From: Acidobacteria bacterium 28-1
Lineage (GTDB): Bacteria; Acidobacteriota; Blastocatellia; Pyrinomonadales; Pyrinomonadaceae
Direction: 5' to 3'
NCBI GenBank assembly: GCA_002050365.1
Contig: MWYZ01000088.1
Span: forward strand, 62,001-126,000
Length of the DNA stretch: 64,000 nucleotides
Part shown: positions 25,167-34,599 of the stretch, piece by piece
Position numbering within the stretch: the first letter of the stretch is position 1
Layout: each line of letters starts with the position of its first letter
Made by a program: the position numbers and the translations under genes
Notes under the pieces: generated by a model
Told to the model about the DNA's origin: nothing
Databases searched by the model: none
What the model saw: only the letters and a program-made list of their open reading frames with translations

Positions 25167-26485
25167 TTTCCACCTCCCAAATCGTCATCGAAACAATCAA
25201 TGTGAATTTCGCGGTCGCTGCTTGCGCCGTAACCGCCCGTGGCAATTAATAAATCTTTCGGGTCGGTGCGGTCAAACACTTTTTTGCCTTCGATGTAAGT
25301 TTGCAGAACGTGCGTATAAACGCTTAACGGGTCGCCCGACAAAACGATAAAATCAGCGTCTTTGCCTGTTTCCAAAGAACCGATGCGGGTTTGCAAATCG
25401 AGCATTATCGCGTTTGCCATCGTCAAACCGTAGAGAGCTTTTTCCCTAGACATTCCGGCACGAACGGCAAGCGCGGCTTGCCGTATAAAAAAGCGCGAAT
25501 CGGTAATATAATCATCGGTGTGAAAACCGACTAACGCGCCGGCTCGTTCGAGTGCCGCGCCGTTTTCAAACTTTGTGTCCACCGTTTCGAGTTTGCCGCC
25601 GGGCGAATCAATCAGAATTATTGAAGAAGGAACTTTTGCTTTAGCTATTTCGTCGGCGACTTTCCACGCTTCGGAAACGTGATGCAGCACAACCCTGAAG
25701 CCGAATTCCTTTTGCAGACGCAGAACAGTCATAATGTCGTCGTGGCGATGTGTGTGAAAATGCACGACACGCTTTCCGTCAATAACTTCAACTAATGCTT
25801 CCATCGCTAAATCGCGCGGCGGCAATTTGGATTTGTCGCTGCCGGATTTACGGACTTTTTCGCGATAATCTTGGGCTTTGATAAATTGTTCACGCACGAG
25901 TGCGGCGGATTTAGCGCGAGTGCCGGGAAAATTTCCGCCGCCTGAGCGAATGCTGTTAGTGCCGTTGGCGAATTTGATGCCGCCCATATACTTGCCGTCT
26001 TTATCGTAAATCAAAAGGTCGTCAATCGTGTTGGCGTTGTCGCGCAGCTTTAGATAAAGCGTCTGCCCGCTGTTGAGATGACCGGAGCCGGGCATTACAT
26101 TAACAGTAGTAATTCCGCCGGCTTGAGCGCGTTGAATTCCGGAAGCGCGAACATTGAGCGAATCAAGCAAGCGAACGTCCGGCTGAATCGGACTGGAGCC
26201 GTCCGCGCCTGTGCCTTCGCCGATATGACTATGAGAATCAACAAGTCCGGGCATAATCACTTTACCGCTCAAGTTAACTGTAATGACATCCGACGATAAG
26301 CGAACGGTTCGCGCATCGCCGACCGCGGTGATTCTGCCGTTTTGAACAAGCAGAATTCCTTGCTCAATCGGCTGTCCGACAACGGGTATTATTTTAGCGT
26401 TGATGAACGCCGTAGGTCTTTCCTGTCCGATTAGCAAACTGACGGCAAACAGAGAGATACCGATTAAATACAGAAATTTTTTCAT
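25163..26485 (-). CDS. Secreted imidazolonepropionase-like amidohydrolase
   Basis: A 440-residue metal-dependent amidohydrolase, started at MKKFLYLIGISLFAV (signal peptide ending LLIGQ); 27 upstream residues are open but unlikely. Metal ligands are visible: MPGLVDSHSHIGEG, VVHFHTHRHDD, VVLHHVSEAW and GFHTDDYITDSR. IGSLETGKDADFIVLSGDP closes the barrel. Length fits the family. The substrate is unknown; such enzymes cleave cyclic amides or dipeptides. It is translationally coupled to a degenerate paralogue, so the two may act as a heterodimer. Confidence 0.9.
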   Translation of the reverse strand: MKKFLYLIGISLFAVSLLIGQERPTAFINAKIIPVVGQPIEQGILLVQNGRITAVGDARTVRLSSDVITVNLSGKVIMPGLVDSHSHIGEGTGADGSSPIQPDVRLLDSLNVRASGIQRAQAGGITTVNVMPGSGHLNSGQTLYLKLRDNANTIDDLLIYDKDGKYMGGIKFANGTNSIRSGGGNFPGTRAKSAALVREQFIKAQDYREKVRKSGSDKSKLPPRDLAMEALVEVIDGKRVVHFHTHRHDDIMTVLRLQKEFGFRVVLHHVSEAWKVADEIAKAKVPSSIILIDSPGGKLETVDTKFENGAALERAGALVGFHTDDYITDSRFFIRQAALAVRAGMSREKALYGLTMANAIMLDLQTRIGSLETGKDADFIVLSGDPLSVYTHVLQTYIEGKKVFDRTDPKDLLIATGGYGASSDREIHIDCFDDDLGGGK

Positions 26486-26727
26486 TTTTGTTTCCTTCGT
26501 AAAAGTTAAAGAGAAATGCAAATCTAAATTGCAACGAAACCGTGCGCGTGTCAAGAATTCAGACACGAAAGGGTGAAAAATCTCCCCGATTTTATTTGAT
26601 TCAGGTCTAATAAATTCGAGTTAAATCAACTAAACTTAAAGTTTGCGCTGAAAGTCTAAAAACTTGGCACAGTCTTTAAATGTAGCAGACCGAAAATCTG
26701 AATCTATATTTACTGGAGAATTGAGAT

Positions 26728-27165
26728 ATGAAAAAATTACTTGCATTATTTTTGGGACTCGCCTTTTTGCTGACTTCATTTGCGCCGGACGCTTTCGGGC
26801 AAACGAGACGTAAAAAGAAAAAATATCGGGGTTTGGCGACCAACACCGCAATCGTCGGCGGAAGCACAGCCGCCGGTGCGTTAATCGGACGCGGGCGCAA
26901 CGGCGCATTAATTGGCGCAGGCGCAGGACTTCTTTACGCTTCGAGCCGCAAGGGAACGAAACGTCGCCACGAAAATTCAAAGGTTCGTCGTTACTCAAAA
27001 GTGGGCGGCGGCACATTGCTCGGGCTAGGAACGGGCGCGGCAGTCGGCGATAAAAAAGGAATGATTGTCGGCGGCTTGGCAGGCGCGGGCGCAACTTATC
27101 TTTACACGCACAACGGTAAAAAATACTATCGTGCGAAAAACGGAAGAGTATATTCGCGTAGATAA
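26728..27165 (+). CDS. Glycine-zipper secreted protein
   Basis: A 145-residue protein with a signal peptide (LLALFLGLAFLLTSFAPDAFG), a basic RRKKKKYRG stretch, and two glycine-zipper helices (IVGGSTAAGALIGRGRNG and LLGLGTGAAVGDKKGMIVG). Arg/Tyr-rich ends suggest binding to the cell wall or membrane. Function is unknown, but such proteins are common in acidobacteria. It has its own ATG after AGAATTGAGAT and a short downstream gap. Confidence 0.75.
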   Translation: MKKLLALFLGLAFLLTSFAPDAFGQTRRKKKKYRGLATNTAIVGGSTAAGALIGRGRNGALIGAGAGLLYASSRKGTKRRHENSKVRRYSKVGGGTLLGLGTGAAVGDKKGMIVGGLAGAGATYLYTHNGKKYYRAKNGRVYSRR

Positions 27166-27200
27166 AACTAATTTTTTCAATGCATTAAGCGACGGACTTT

Positions 27201-28967
27201 TTAAGTTTCGTCGCTTTTTTCGTTGATAGGCAAATTAACTAAAAATTTCGTGCCTCCTTTGGCATTAGCCGCAACTTCAATTTTTCCGCCATGAGCGGTT
27301 ACGATACCGTAGCAAACCGCTAAACCCAAACCTGTGCCTTTGCCCGTCGGCTTGGTTGTAAAGAACGGGTCGAAAATCTGTTTGAGATTTTTTTCCTCAA
27401 TTCCGTTTCCGCTGTCGGCAATAAGAGCTTGAATTTCCTTGTTAGATTGGGAAGTTTTAACATACAATTCGCCGCCAACCGGCATCGCATCTCGCGCGTT
27501 GAGAAAAAGGTTCAGGAAAACCTGCTGCAATTGGTCGTGGTCGGCGAAAACCGACGGCAAATTTTCCGCATAATCTTTTTTTAGGTGCAATCTCTGAAAT
27601 GATTTGTCGAAACTCGCCAGGCGGAGACTCGTTTCAATCACATTATTTAAATCAACCAAACTTTTGGCGGCTGGACGGACACGCGCAAAATCCATCATAT
27701 CGCGCGTAACCTGCGTGATGCGCCCAATCTGAGTTGAAATTAATTTTAATCTTTCCTGTGTCTCTGAATTCAAATCATTTTTCGACTGCATCATTTGAAT
27801 CAGCGAAGAAATCGAGGCGAGCGGATTGTTGACCTCGTGCGCGACTCCGGCGGAAAGCGTTCCCATTGCGGCGAGTTTTTCTGTTCGGATTAGTTGTTCG
27901 TTAAGTTGGCGAAGCTGTTCGATGTCGTCCGCCATTTTGCGGCTCATTTCATTAAACGATTCGGCAAGCAAACCGATTTCGTCGTTGCTTCGTCGTAAAT
28001 CTACTTCCGTTCCGTATTCGCCGTTTGTAACTTGAACGGCGGCGACCGTCAGACGCTGAAGCGGACGCGAGATTGTGCGAACAATTAGAAGCACTAATAA
28101 AAGATTCGGCACAAGCGCGGAAATAACGCTGAAAACCAAATATCTGCGCCACGCTTCAAATGTCATTCCGTCGCGGAAAGCCCACCAGACAATCGGGATT
28201 TGAAAAATGATAAAACTGACGATCGCCACCGACGCGATGCTCAAAGCGATTTTGTAAGCAATCGGAAAAAGGCGAAATTGGTCGAGCGCGGTTTGCAGTG
28301 AGAAAAGTTTGAAGTTGGAAATCGCATAAGCGTAAATTAAAACGCCCGGCAGAACGAAAATCGTGCTATACGGCAGAAGCGCGTAAATCCCAAAAAATGG
28401 TAGAGCGATATTTGCCAGCGTTTTCAAAACGCCGGTAATTGCCACCGCCCAGAGAATCGCGCCAATTTGCTGACCTTTTTGGGTGCCGCGATATTGACGA
28501 TATTTCTTGTAAAGAACAAATGTGCCGTAACCGAAAACAAAATAAACATAACCGACAAAACCATACGCGAGCGGTGCCAGGTCAATGATAAATTTATTGT
28601 CATCAAAACCAACCGCGCGCCAAAGCAATCCTAAAACGGCGGCGGGAATTAAAACCAAGCACGGCGCAAAAAGAACGGCAGCTTTTCGGCGCGGCGTGCG
28701 TAAATTTTCGGGAAAAACCCAAGCGAAAACAACCAAAGCACACTGCATTAAAAGAGCGATGATAAAACTAGCCGAAGCCCACCAGTCGGCTGAAGCATTC
28801 TCGATTTGAAAATTCCAAAAAATTAAATCTTTGATTGTCCAGAGTGCGAGAAATGAAATAAATGCGGCGAAAGTTTGATGAGCGCGGTTACGCGGGTTGG
28901 CGACGAATACATAAAATCCGAGCGAAACTAACAGAAACAGCGCAAATAAATGTAAAAGGACGAGCAT
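27201..28967 (-). CDS. Membrane sensor histidine kinase
   Basis: A 588-residue kinase. The N-terminal half carries about eight hydrophobic helices, followed by a HAMP linker ([20 protein letters not shown]) and the dimerisation domain with phosphoacceptor His in [17 protein letters not shown]. The ATPase has [16 protein letters not shown] (N box), [12 protein letters not shown] (G1), [19 protein letters not shown] (F and G2). The arrangement resembles NtrB/PAS-less membrane kinases. No response regulator is next to it, so the partner must be elsewhere or unlinked. The signal is unknown. Confidence 0.92.
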   Translation of the reverse strand: MLVLLHLFALFLLVSLGFYVFVANPRNRAHQTFAAFISFLALWTIKDLIFWNFQIENASADWWASASFIIALLMQCALVVFAWVFPENLRTPRRKAAVLFAPCLVLIPAAVLGLLWRAVGFDDNKFIIDLAPLAYGFVGYVYFVFGYGTFVLYKKYRQYRGTQKGQQIGAILWAVAITGVLKTLANIALPFFGIYALLPYSTIFVLPGVLIYAYAISNFKLFSLQTALDQFRLFPIAYKIALSIASVAIVSFIIFQIPIVWWAFRDGMTFEAWRRYLVFSVISALVPNLLLVLLIVRTISRPLQRLTVAAVQVTNGEYGTEVDLRRSNDEIGLLAESFNEMSRKMADDIEQLRQLNEQLIRTEKLAAMGTLSAGVAHEVNNPLASISSLIQMMQSKNDLNSETQERLKLISTQIGRITQVTRDMMDFARVRPAAKSLVDLNNVIETSLRLASFDKSFQRLHLKKDYAENLPSVFADHDQLQQVFLNLFLNARDAMPVGGELYVKTSQSNKEIQALIADSGNGIEEKNLKQIFDPFFTTKPTGKGTGLGLAVCYGIVTAHGGKIEVAANAKGGTKFLVNLPINEKSDET

Positions 28968-29121
28968 TTACTTTTGTTTTAGCCTGAAAGAGTTAAAAAA
29001 GCAAAGACAACCAATTTTTAATCAGCCGTGCAGGCGTGCGAAAATCCTTTTCCGTAATGATTTTTCAGTTGACTTTTAACAAAGATTTTGGGATTGCTGA
29101 GTAAGACGCGCCCGTTGATAT

Positions 29122-29793
29122 TTACCAGCCGAGAATAAAAGCGCAGACGATAAAAGTAATGCCGAAGGAAAGCGGCAAAAAATGTTTTAATTCGAGTTGA
29201 TCGCCGCATTTCGTCAAGCGATGGAAAATTGCAAAGGCGGGCAAAGCCAAACTTCCGACTGCCGCGCCAAACATCGCGCCGAATACTGCGCCGAAAAGGA
29301 AAATAATAATGCCGCCCGCGCCGCCTGCCAAAGCTCCCCACAAAAATCCGATAAACGGCAAAACCAAGAGCATCTTCGACCAAGATAATCTTTCGAGTTC
29401 GCCGACTATTTTTCCGACAACTTTGCCCGAAAAGTATCCGACCACAGCCGAAATCAAGTTAACAATGGCAACGACGCCGAGAATCCAAAAATCTTCACCG
29501 CGAAAATTTCCCGCGTTCATAAGAAAGCGTGCGAAAATTGCAGCCGGCGGAAATATGCCGAGAAGAAGTCCGAAATAGGCGAAGACTTGTTTGTCAGACA
29601 GCGGGTTTTTCATTAATGCCGCTTCCATTCTTTCTTTTTCAGAATGAAACAACATTTTTTCACGGGCAATTTCTAAGTTGACGGCGAGAAGCGTATCTAA
29701 TCTTTTCTGCGTAAGGCTGTCGTCGCTCGTATTGCTTGAAAATGAGTTGAATTCGGTTGAGCGTGTAATAGTTTGTGTTCCTGCGGATTCCAT
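29122..29793 (-). CDS. Membrane protein of unknown function
   Basis: A 223-residue protein with an N-terminal soluble segment (about 1-65, helical and charged) and at least five hydrophobic helices, several rich in Gly and Ala (GALAGGAGGIIIFLFGAVFGAMFGAAVGS), consistent with tight packing in the membrane. No family is recognised. Its predicted start overlaps the upstream gene by 97 bases, which is unusual; a downstream start at MLFHSEKERMEAAL would remove most of that overlap. Probably co-transcribed with the upstream gene. Confidence 0.65.
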   Translation of the reverse strand: MESAGTQTITRSTEFNSFSSNTSDDSLTQKRLDTLLAVNLEIAREKMLFHSEKERMEAALMKNPLSDKQVFAYFGLLLGIFPPAAIFARFLMNAGNFRGEDFWILGVVAIVNLISAVVGYFSGKVVGKIVGELERLSWSKMLLVLPFIGFLWGALAGGAGGIIIFLFGAVFGAMFGAAVGSLALPAFAIFHRLTKCGDQLELKHFLPLSFGITFIVCAFILGW

Positions 29794-30473
29794 AAATCTT
29801 TCTCCCGTTGTAAGACGCTTGGCGCAATGTCGGTTTGCAAATTCATCGCAAATAGTTTTTCGAGACTGTTTTCGGCTTGTTTATCTTTTAATAACCGTAC
29901 AAACTTGACTGCTAAATTTTCAAGATTTTTTTTGTCCGTCATCGAATCGGACAATTTCCCAATCATTTGTAAAAAATCCTGCCGCGCTTCGGTTTGATGA
30001 AAGGCAAGTAGCTTTCGGTTGCGTCGGTGCAGACAATTTGCGGCAAGTTCAACGTTTGAATTTTCGGCTATGCGAAAAACTTCTTTTTCTCGTTCAGAAA
30101 CTTTAGTAAAAGCTTGTTGATTGGCGAGGGTTAAACCAACGTATCGCTCAAGCGTTTCACGAAATTCAAAAAGCGAAAAATCCAGACGGCTTTCTGAAAA
30201 TTTTTTTTCAATTTCTTTTTGGATTAGATATATATTACCTTCGTCCTCAGCTTCAAAAGCGGATGTCAAATAATAATTAGAATGCAGATTCTTGTTTGAA
30301 ACAAGAAATTGACGGACAAAAAGAAAAGCGAAAGGAATCCAAAAAAAGAATGTTAGGAAAACTTTGAGCCAAATTATTGGTGATTCAGCTTCATTGCGGC
30401 TTTGTAGAAAATAATAAACGCCGAACGGTGCGCCGCAAGCTAAGTAAATAATAATAAAATCAGTCAAGTTCAT
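29697..30473 (-). CDS. Membrane-anchored hypothetical protein
   Basis: A 258-residue protein, started at MNLTDFIIIYLACGAPFG. Two N-terminal helices (about 4-22 and 36-57) precede a cytoplasmic, helical and charged region with no recognised domain (AFEAEDEGNIYLIQKEIEKKF...). The last 32 codons overlap the next gene in another frame. It may form a pair with that gene; function unknown. Confidence 0.65.
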   Translation of the reverse strand: MNLTDFIIIYLACGAPFGVYYFLQSRNEAESPIIWLKVFLTFFFWIPFAFLFVRQFLVSNKNLHSNYYLTSAFEAEDEGNIYLIQKEIEKKFSESRLDFSLFEFRETLERYVGLTLANQQAFTKVSEREKEVFRIAENSNVELAANCLHRRNRKLLAFHQTEARQDFLQMIGKLSDSMTDKKNLENLAVKFVRLLKDKQAENSLEKLFAMNLQTDIAPSVLQREKDLWNPQEHKLLHAQPNSTHFQAIRATTALRRKD

Positions 30474-30491
30474 CGCAATCTGAATGGGCAA

Positions 30492-30824
30492 GGTTTGTGC
30501 CGCCGGCGAAGCGTAACTTCGGGGGTTATTTGTTCGCTCTCAAAAGCCTTAAAAATAAGAACAGCTGAAATAAATAGTGGGAACAAATTATGCGATTGAA
30601 TCGTTAGAGAAACTAGCAAAGCGCAAAAAATAAATTTTAGCCTTTGCAGAATGCAAAATTAAATTTTCATATTAATGAGAATGCAAAATTTATTTCTCAC
30701 GAACGTCATAATGTGGCATTCGGATTGCTTAGACGAAAAGGAAGAGAATTAGATTCACCCTCAAAAGTATCGGATTCATACAACATTCAAATATTTAAGG
30801 TTAAGGCAAAGTAAAAATACGACA
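30492..30824. other. 333-base gap without recognised gene
   Basis: AT-rich divergent intergenic region. The only pattern seen is GAATGCAAAATTAAATTTT (about 30650) and a second GAATGCAAAATTTATTT (about 30680), a diverged direct repeat. No convincing small ORF was found. It presumably holds promoters for both flanking genes. Confidence 0.5.
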
Positions 30825-31040
30825 ATGACTGCAAAAGCAAAAATTAAAGTTATCAAGAAGAGCGAATTAAAAATCGCGGAAAAACCCGTTATAATCGAAA
30901 AAAAATCTAACCAAGCGGCGCGTGAAATGGTTTCGACGGTTTCCAATTGGGTTAATGAATTCCAGCAACGCCGCCGCGACGAAACAAAACAAGCGATTGA
31001 AAAATTCTTCTCAAATCAACCGCAACCAACGGGCGTGTAA
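30825..31040 (+). CDS. Small basic hypothetical protein
   Basis: A 71-residue protein with Lys-rich N-terminus (TAKAKIKVIKKSELKI) and a helical centre (REMVSTVSNWVNEFQQRRRDE). No family name is recognised. It has its own ATG and is followed by a good terminator, which supports a real, independently transcribed gene. Confidence 0.65.
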   Translation: MTAKAKIKVIKKSELKIAEKPVIIEKKSNQAAREMVSTVSNWVNEFQQRRRDETKQAIEKFFSNQPQPTGV

Positions 31041-31099
31041 TTTTTTCATACAATTCTAGATTGCTGTTTTTGTCGAGTAGCCAATCTTCAATTTAATTT

Positions 31100-31127
31100 A
31101 GGAATAGTCATTTGTGGCTATTCCTTT
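31100..31127 (+). terminator. Rho-independent terminator
   Basis: AGGAATAG...CTATTCCT stem with a short loop and a run of six T, about 60 bases after the small basic gene. Confidence 0.8.
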
Positions 31128-31232
31128 TTTATTTGTGTAAAAATAAAATTAGATAAATATCAGCTTTTATTCATAGACTTAAAACTAAATTGTTGTGCTA
31201 AACTGCTTGAAAGTTTAGAAACATCGGACAAT

Positions 31233-31994
31233 ATGAATGGAAAAGTTTGTATAGTTACAGGCGCAAGCAGCGGAATCGGACGCGCCGCCGCCACTCTGTT
31301 CGCTAAAAATAATGCACAAGTTGTTGCGGTCGGGAGGAATGTCGAAGAATTAAAAATTCTACAAACTGAGGCGCGAACTGCCGATGAAAATGTAACAATT
31401 CAAGTTGCCGACGTATGCGATTCGACACAAATCGAAAAATTAGTCTGCGACACGACAGACGCCTTCGGTCAGATTGATGTTTTAGTGAACGCGGCTGGCA
31501 TCATTTTGAACGGTTCAATCGAAAATACGACGCTCGACGATTGGGATGAAATGATGAATATCAATCTTCGCGCCGTTTTTTTTATGATGCAGCAATGCGC
31601 CCCGCATCTAGAAAAAACAAAAGGAAACGTCGTTAATGTTTCGAGTGTGGCAGGACTTCGCTCCTTTCCGAATGTGCTTGCTTACTGCGTTTCCAAAGCG
31701 GCGATTGACCAATTGACGCGCTGCTCCGCGCTCGAACTCGCGACGAAAGGCATCCGAGTAAATGCCGTTAATCCGGGCGTGGTTGTAACGAGTTTGCACA
31801 AGCGCGGCGGAATGGCTGATGAAGATTATCAAAAATTTTTAGAAAATTCTAAAAAGACGCACCCGATTGGAAGAGTCGGCGAACCGGAAGAAGTTGCCGA
31901 ACTGATATATTACTTAGCATCGGAGAAGGCTGCTTGGATAACGGGCGCAACTTACGAGATTGACGGCGGTCGCGCTCAAACTTGTGCTAGATAA
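31233..31994 (+). CDS. Short-chain dehydrogenase/reductase
   Basis: A 253-residue NAD(P)-dependent oxidoreductase of the classical SDR type. VTGASSGIGRAAATLF is the cofactor loop, NAAGII the NAG motif, NVSSVAG holds the catalytic Ser, YCVSK the Tyr and Lys pair, and NAVNPGVVVTSL and ITGATYEIDGG close the fold. Length is typical. Substrate unknown. The following phosphodiesterase-like gene starts within 15 bases, so they probably share a transcript. Confidence 0.93.
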   Translation: MNGKVCIVTGASSGIGRAAATLFAKNNAQVVAVGRNVEELKILQTEARTADENVTIQVADVCDSTQIEKLVCDTTDAFGQIDVLVNAAGIILNGSIENTTLDDWDEMMNINLRAVFFMMQQCAPHLEKTKGNVVNVSSVAGLRSFPNVLAYCVSKAAIDQLTRCSALELATKGIRVNAVNPGVVVTSLHKRGGMADEDYQKFLENSKKTHPIGRVGEPEEVAELIYYLASEKAAWITGATYEIDGGRAQTCAR

Positions 31995-32006
31995 ACTTTG
32001 TCGAAA

Positions 32007-32783
32007 ATGAAAATTCAACTTCTGCCCAGCACATTTGATGAAAACGGTTCGGCTTCGCCGCGCCAACATCTGGCGTGTTTTATAATTGATGACTGCGTAG
32101 CAATTGATGCGGGAAGTTTGGCGATGGCAGCGTCAACCGATCAGTGGAGTCAGATTCGGGACGTTGTTTTAACTCACGCGCATCTTGACCACATTGCCGG
32201 ATTGCCGCTTTTTATAGACGATTTATTTTCTACTTTGGACGCGCCAATTTTTGTTCACGCAACAAGAGAAGTTATTGAAACGCTTGAACAGAATATTTTT
32301 AATTGGGCGATTTATCCGCGTTTTTGCGAGTTGGAAAATGTGAACGGCGCGGTAATGAAATATCAACCGTTTGAAATTGGGAAGGAATTTTTCGTCAAAC
32401 ATCTGCGCTTAAAACCAATTTCAGTCAACCACCGAGTTCCAACGGTCGGATTTATCATCGCCGACGGCGAAACGACTTTTGCAATCAGCGGCGACACGGC
32501 GGAAGTTGACGGTTTCTGGCAAAGTTTGAACTCAGAAGAAAATCTCTCCGCGCTCCTGATTGAATGTGCTTTGCCTAATGAACTCGTAGAATTAGCCGAC
32601 GCTTCACATCATTTAACGCCGCTCGGTCTGCAAAAAGAATTATTAAAATTTAATCGAAAGGAATGTTCGGTTTATGTGATTAACATCAAACCGATGTATC
32701 GTGAAACCGTTGTTCGGCAGATTGCAGAATTAGGAATCGAAAACTTACAAATTCTTGAAATCGGACAAGTTTATGAATGGTAA
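32007..32783 (+). CDS. MBL-fold hydrolase, class II cyclic-nucleotide phosphodiesterase-like
   Basis: A 258-residue metallo-beta-lactamase-fold protein started at MKIQLLPSTF (a TTG nine bases earlier is possible). THAHLDHIAGLPLFIDD is the zinc-binding motif of the class II cAMP phosphodiesterase group; SVNHRVPTVGFIIAD, SGDTAEVDGFW and ADASHHLTP add ligands. In characterised relatives the substrate is cyclic AMP, so a role in cyclic-nucleotide turnover is likely but unproven. It follows the SDR gene closely. Confidence 0.88.
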   Translation: MKIQLLPSTFDENGSASPRQHLACFIIDDCVAIDAGSLAMAASTDQWSQIRDVVLTHAHLDHIAGLPLFIDDLFSTLDAPIFVHATREVIETLEQNIFNWAIYPRFCELENVNGAVMKYQPFEIGKEFFVKHLRLKPISVNHRVPTVGFIIADGETTFAISGDTAEVDGFWQSLNSEENLSALLIECALPNELVELADASHHLTPLGLQKELLKFNRKECSVYVINIKPMYRETVVRQIAELGIENLQILEIGQVYEW

Positions 32784-32803
32784 GAATTGTTATCCGATGC
32801 AAA

Positions 32804-33022
32804 TTATGGATTTTGCCGTTTAAAATTCACTGCTTCAAACTCGCTTTCGCGGTGTTCGCCGGCAAATCCGTAGAGTGTTACACGCCCGTTTCGCAAAACT
32901 TCATTAATCCGAAAAGTTCTTTCCTCGCGGCTTTTGCCCGGCATAATCTCGGCGCGAAAAGTTATCGGCATTTCTGGTCGCGCCCAAACATTTGGCGCGG
33001 GAGTTTCTTTGAAAATTTTCAT
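32804..33022 (-). CDS. Small conserved-looking hypothetical protein
   Basis: A 72-residue protein started at MKIFKETPAPNVWARPEMPI. It looks like a small beta-rich domain (ITFRAEIMPGKSREERTFR...GRVTLYGFAGEHRESEFEAV). A longer frame reaching 33148 is an artefact of the overlapping small gene. It begins one base after the stop of the 54-residue gene upstream, so the two form a small operon. Function unknown. Confidence 0.7.
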   Translation of the reverse strand: MKIFKETPAPNVWARPEMPITFRAEIMPGKSREERTFRINEVLRNGRVTLYGFAGEHRESEFEAVNFKRQNP

Positions 33023-33023
33023 A

Positions 33024-33188
33024 CTAACTTTCCACTTCCTCTTTTTTCTTGTGCTTGATTTTCCGCTGCGCCGGATGTGCTTTTTCTTCCGGCTTGGCTC
33101 TGCCAAGCGTTTGACTCGGCGGCGCAATCGGTTTACGAATCGAGTCAAAAACGGGACGTTCCGTCTTTCTCTTTTTCTTGCTGTCCAT
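33024..33188 (-). CDS. 54-residue Lys/Arg-rich protein
   Basis: A short frame from ATG at 33188 to TAG at 33024. It begins MDSKKKRKTERPVFDSIRKP and ends KHKKKEEVES, with IAPPSQTLGRAKPEEK in the middle. Very basic; no domain recognised. The stop is one base from the ATG of the next gene (TAG T ATG), which supports it being translated and coupled. Confidence 0.65.
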   Translation of the reverse strand: MDSKKKRKTERPVFDSIRKPIAPPSQTLGRAKPEEKAHPAQRKIKHKKKEEVES

Positions 33189-33332
33189 ACAACAGAAAAT
33201 TTACACTAGAAAATCCTGACTGTCATCTGTGAAATTCTACTATTGACAACGGCGACAGAAAATTTCACTATTAAAAAGTTTTAGCTCTTAGCACGAGCAA
33301 ACCGTATCAACTACAAAAACTAGGGGCAAAAT

Positions 33333-34310
33333 TTGAACGGAAGATTAAACCGCGGAAATCAGACCCAAAGAATTTCTCAAAGGACAAATGAACATTTGCC
33401 CGTTCATTATCGCCGTCCCTTCTGGCTGCCCGCATCAAATTATTATATTTTGACATTATCCGCGACGGTTGCATTCTTTTTTCTCGTCTGGGGAATTCTT
33501 CACGAGGGCGATGAAGAAACACCCTTTATAGTCGCCGGAATCGGAGCGAGTTTAGTATTGGGCAGCGCAGTCGTCATACGCGAAATTTTTCTTAGAAAAG
33601 CTCGCCATCGGTATTTGTTAGTTGAGAGAAAACTCGATTACAATGTGAAAAATTTTTCGCTGCCGTCAAAATTGAGCAATAATGATTTCGATAAACTTAC
33701 TTTAGAAAAAAATGCGGCAATTGTTAAAGAAATTCAAAAAAAATCTGAAACGGTTCGTGGTTTGGGAAATTTTTCAAACGGGCATTTAGAAGTTTTTGAA
33801 ATTTGCAACAAATATCTCTCGGTCGCTGAAAAGCAATTGGAGACGGTTAGAGTCGGCTCACCGCGCCTTGCCGGGTTGCGGCGCGGGCGTGAGATTGTCA
33901 GCGAACTACACCGCTATCATTTATTGTCTTGGGCGGAAATAGAAGCGCGTGAATTAACGCAGAAAGCCCGAATTTATGTTACAGTTTCTGAAAAATTGAA
34001 TACGGCGCAGGAAGCCCTAAATATAGTAGAATCAGCTTTGCAATTTTATCCGCAGGAAGCGCGTTTAACCGAATCGGAATCGGCTCTACGAGATTTTATT
34101 GCTTCGATAAAAATTTCGCATTGGATTGAACAAGCGGAACGGTCGGCATTTAAAGGCAATTATAAAAGAGCGATAAGCCTCTATCGAGATGCGCTATTTT
34201 TTCTCGACCGCGAAGATTTGAAAAATGAAGATCGGGAGGCAATCGCCGATAAAATAAATGTGGAGATTGAATCTTTGCGCCAGCTTTCGGTGAATAAAAA
34301 GTTATTATAA
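33333..34310 (+). CDS. Membrane protein with helical cytoplasmic domain
   Basis: A 325-residue protein with TTG start (AGGGGC nearby). Two adjacent helices (about 36-54 and 64-83) anchor a charged alpha-helical region of roughly 230 residues that ends in TPR-like helix pairs (AEQAERSAFKGNYKRAISLYRD). No enzyme motif. It begins a run of same-strand genes leading to the polysaccharide-export protein, so a role in envelope or secretion is possible. Confidence 0.7.
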   Translation: MNGRLNRGNQTQRISQRTNEHLPVHYRRPFWLPASNYYILTLSATVAFFFLVWGILHEGDEETPFIVAGIGASLVLGSAVVIREIFLRKARHRYLLVERKLDYNVKNFSLPSKLSNNDFDKLTLEKNAAIVKEIQKKSETVRGLGNFSNGHLEVFEICNKYLSVAEKQLETVRVGSPRLAGLRRGREIVSELHRYHLLSWAEIEARELTQKARIYVTVSEKLNTAQEALNIVESALQFYPQEARLTESESALRDFIASIKISHWIEQAERSAFKGNYKRAISLYRDALFFLDREDLKNEDREAIADKINVEIESLRQLSVNKKLL

Positions 34311-34329
34311 AAGGGGTTTAGAATAATTA

Positions 34330-34554
34330 ATGAGTACTCAGAAATGTCCTAGATGTAACAGCCAACGAGTTCGAGTCGGTTATCGTCACACATCTTTGTT
34401 TTCAAAGATTCTTTTTCGGTATAATTTGTTGTGCGACAACTGTAACTGGGAGTTCAAAGGTTTTGCCATTCCCGGCACGGTTTCAACCAGACCCACTAAA
34501 AAACGAAAAAAAACGGTTGAAGATAAGGACGAAAATAAAGCTGAAGCATTTTAA
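34330..34554 (+). CDS. Small zinc-ribbon protein
   Basis: A 74-residue protein with CPRCNS and CDNCNW knuckles forming a zinc ribbon, a short aromatic segment between them, and a Lys/Glu-rich tail (KKRKKTVEDKDENK). It is 19 bases after the upstream gene. Function unknown; it may bind nucleic acid or a partner protein. Confidence 0.7.
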   Translation: MSTQKCPRCNSQRVRVGYRHTSLFSKILFRYNLLCDNCNWEFKGFAIPGTVSTRPTKKRKKTVEDKDENKAEAF

Positions 34555-34599
34555 CCCTATTTATAATAGACCAGCGGGAATAACGACGAGTATGAGAAA

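Noticed and set aside
29018-29383. 121-residue minus-strand frame under the membrane-protein gene
   Set aside because: Arg/Phe-rich composition typical of a shadow frame and fully overlapped by a membrane-protein gene with coherent helices.
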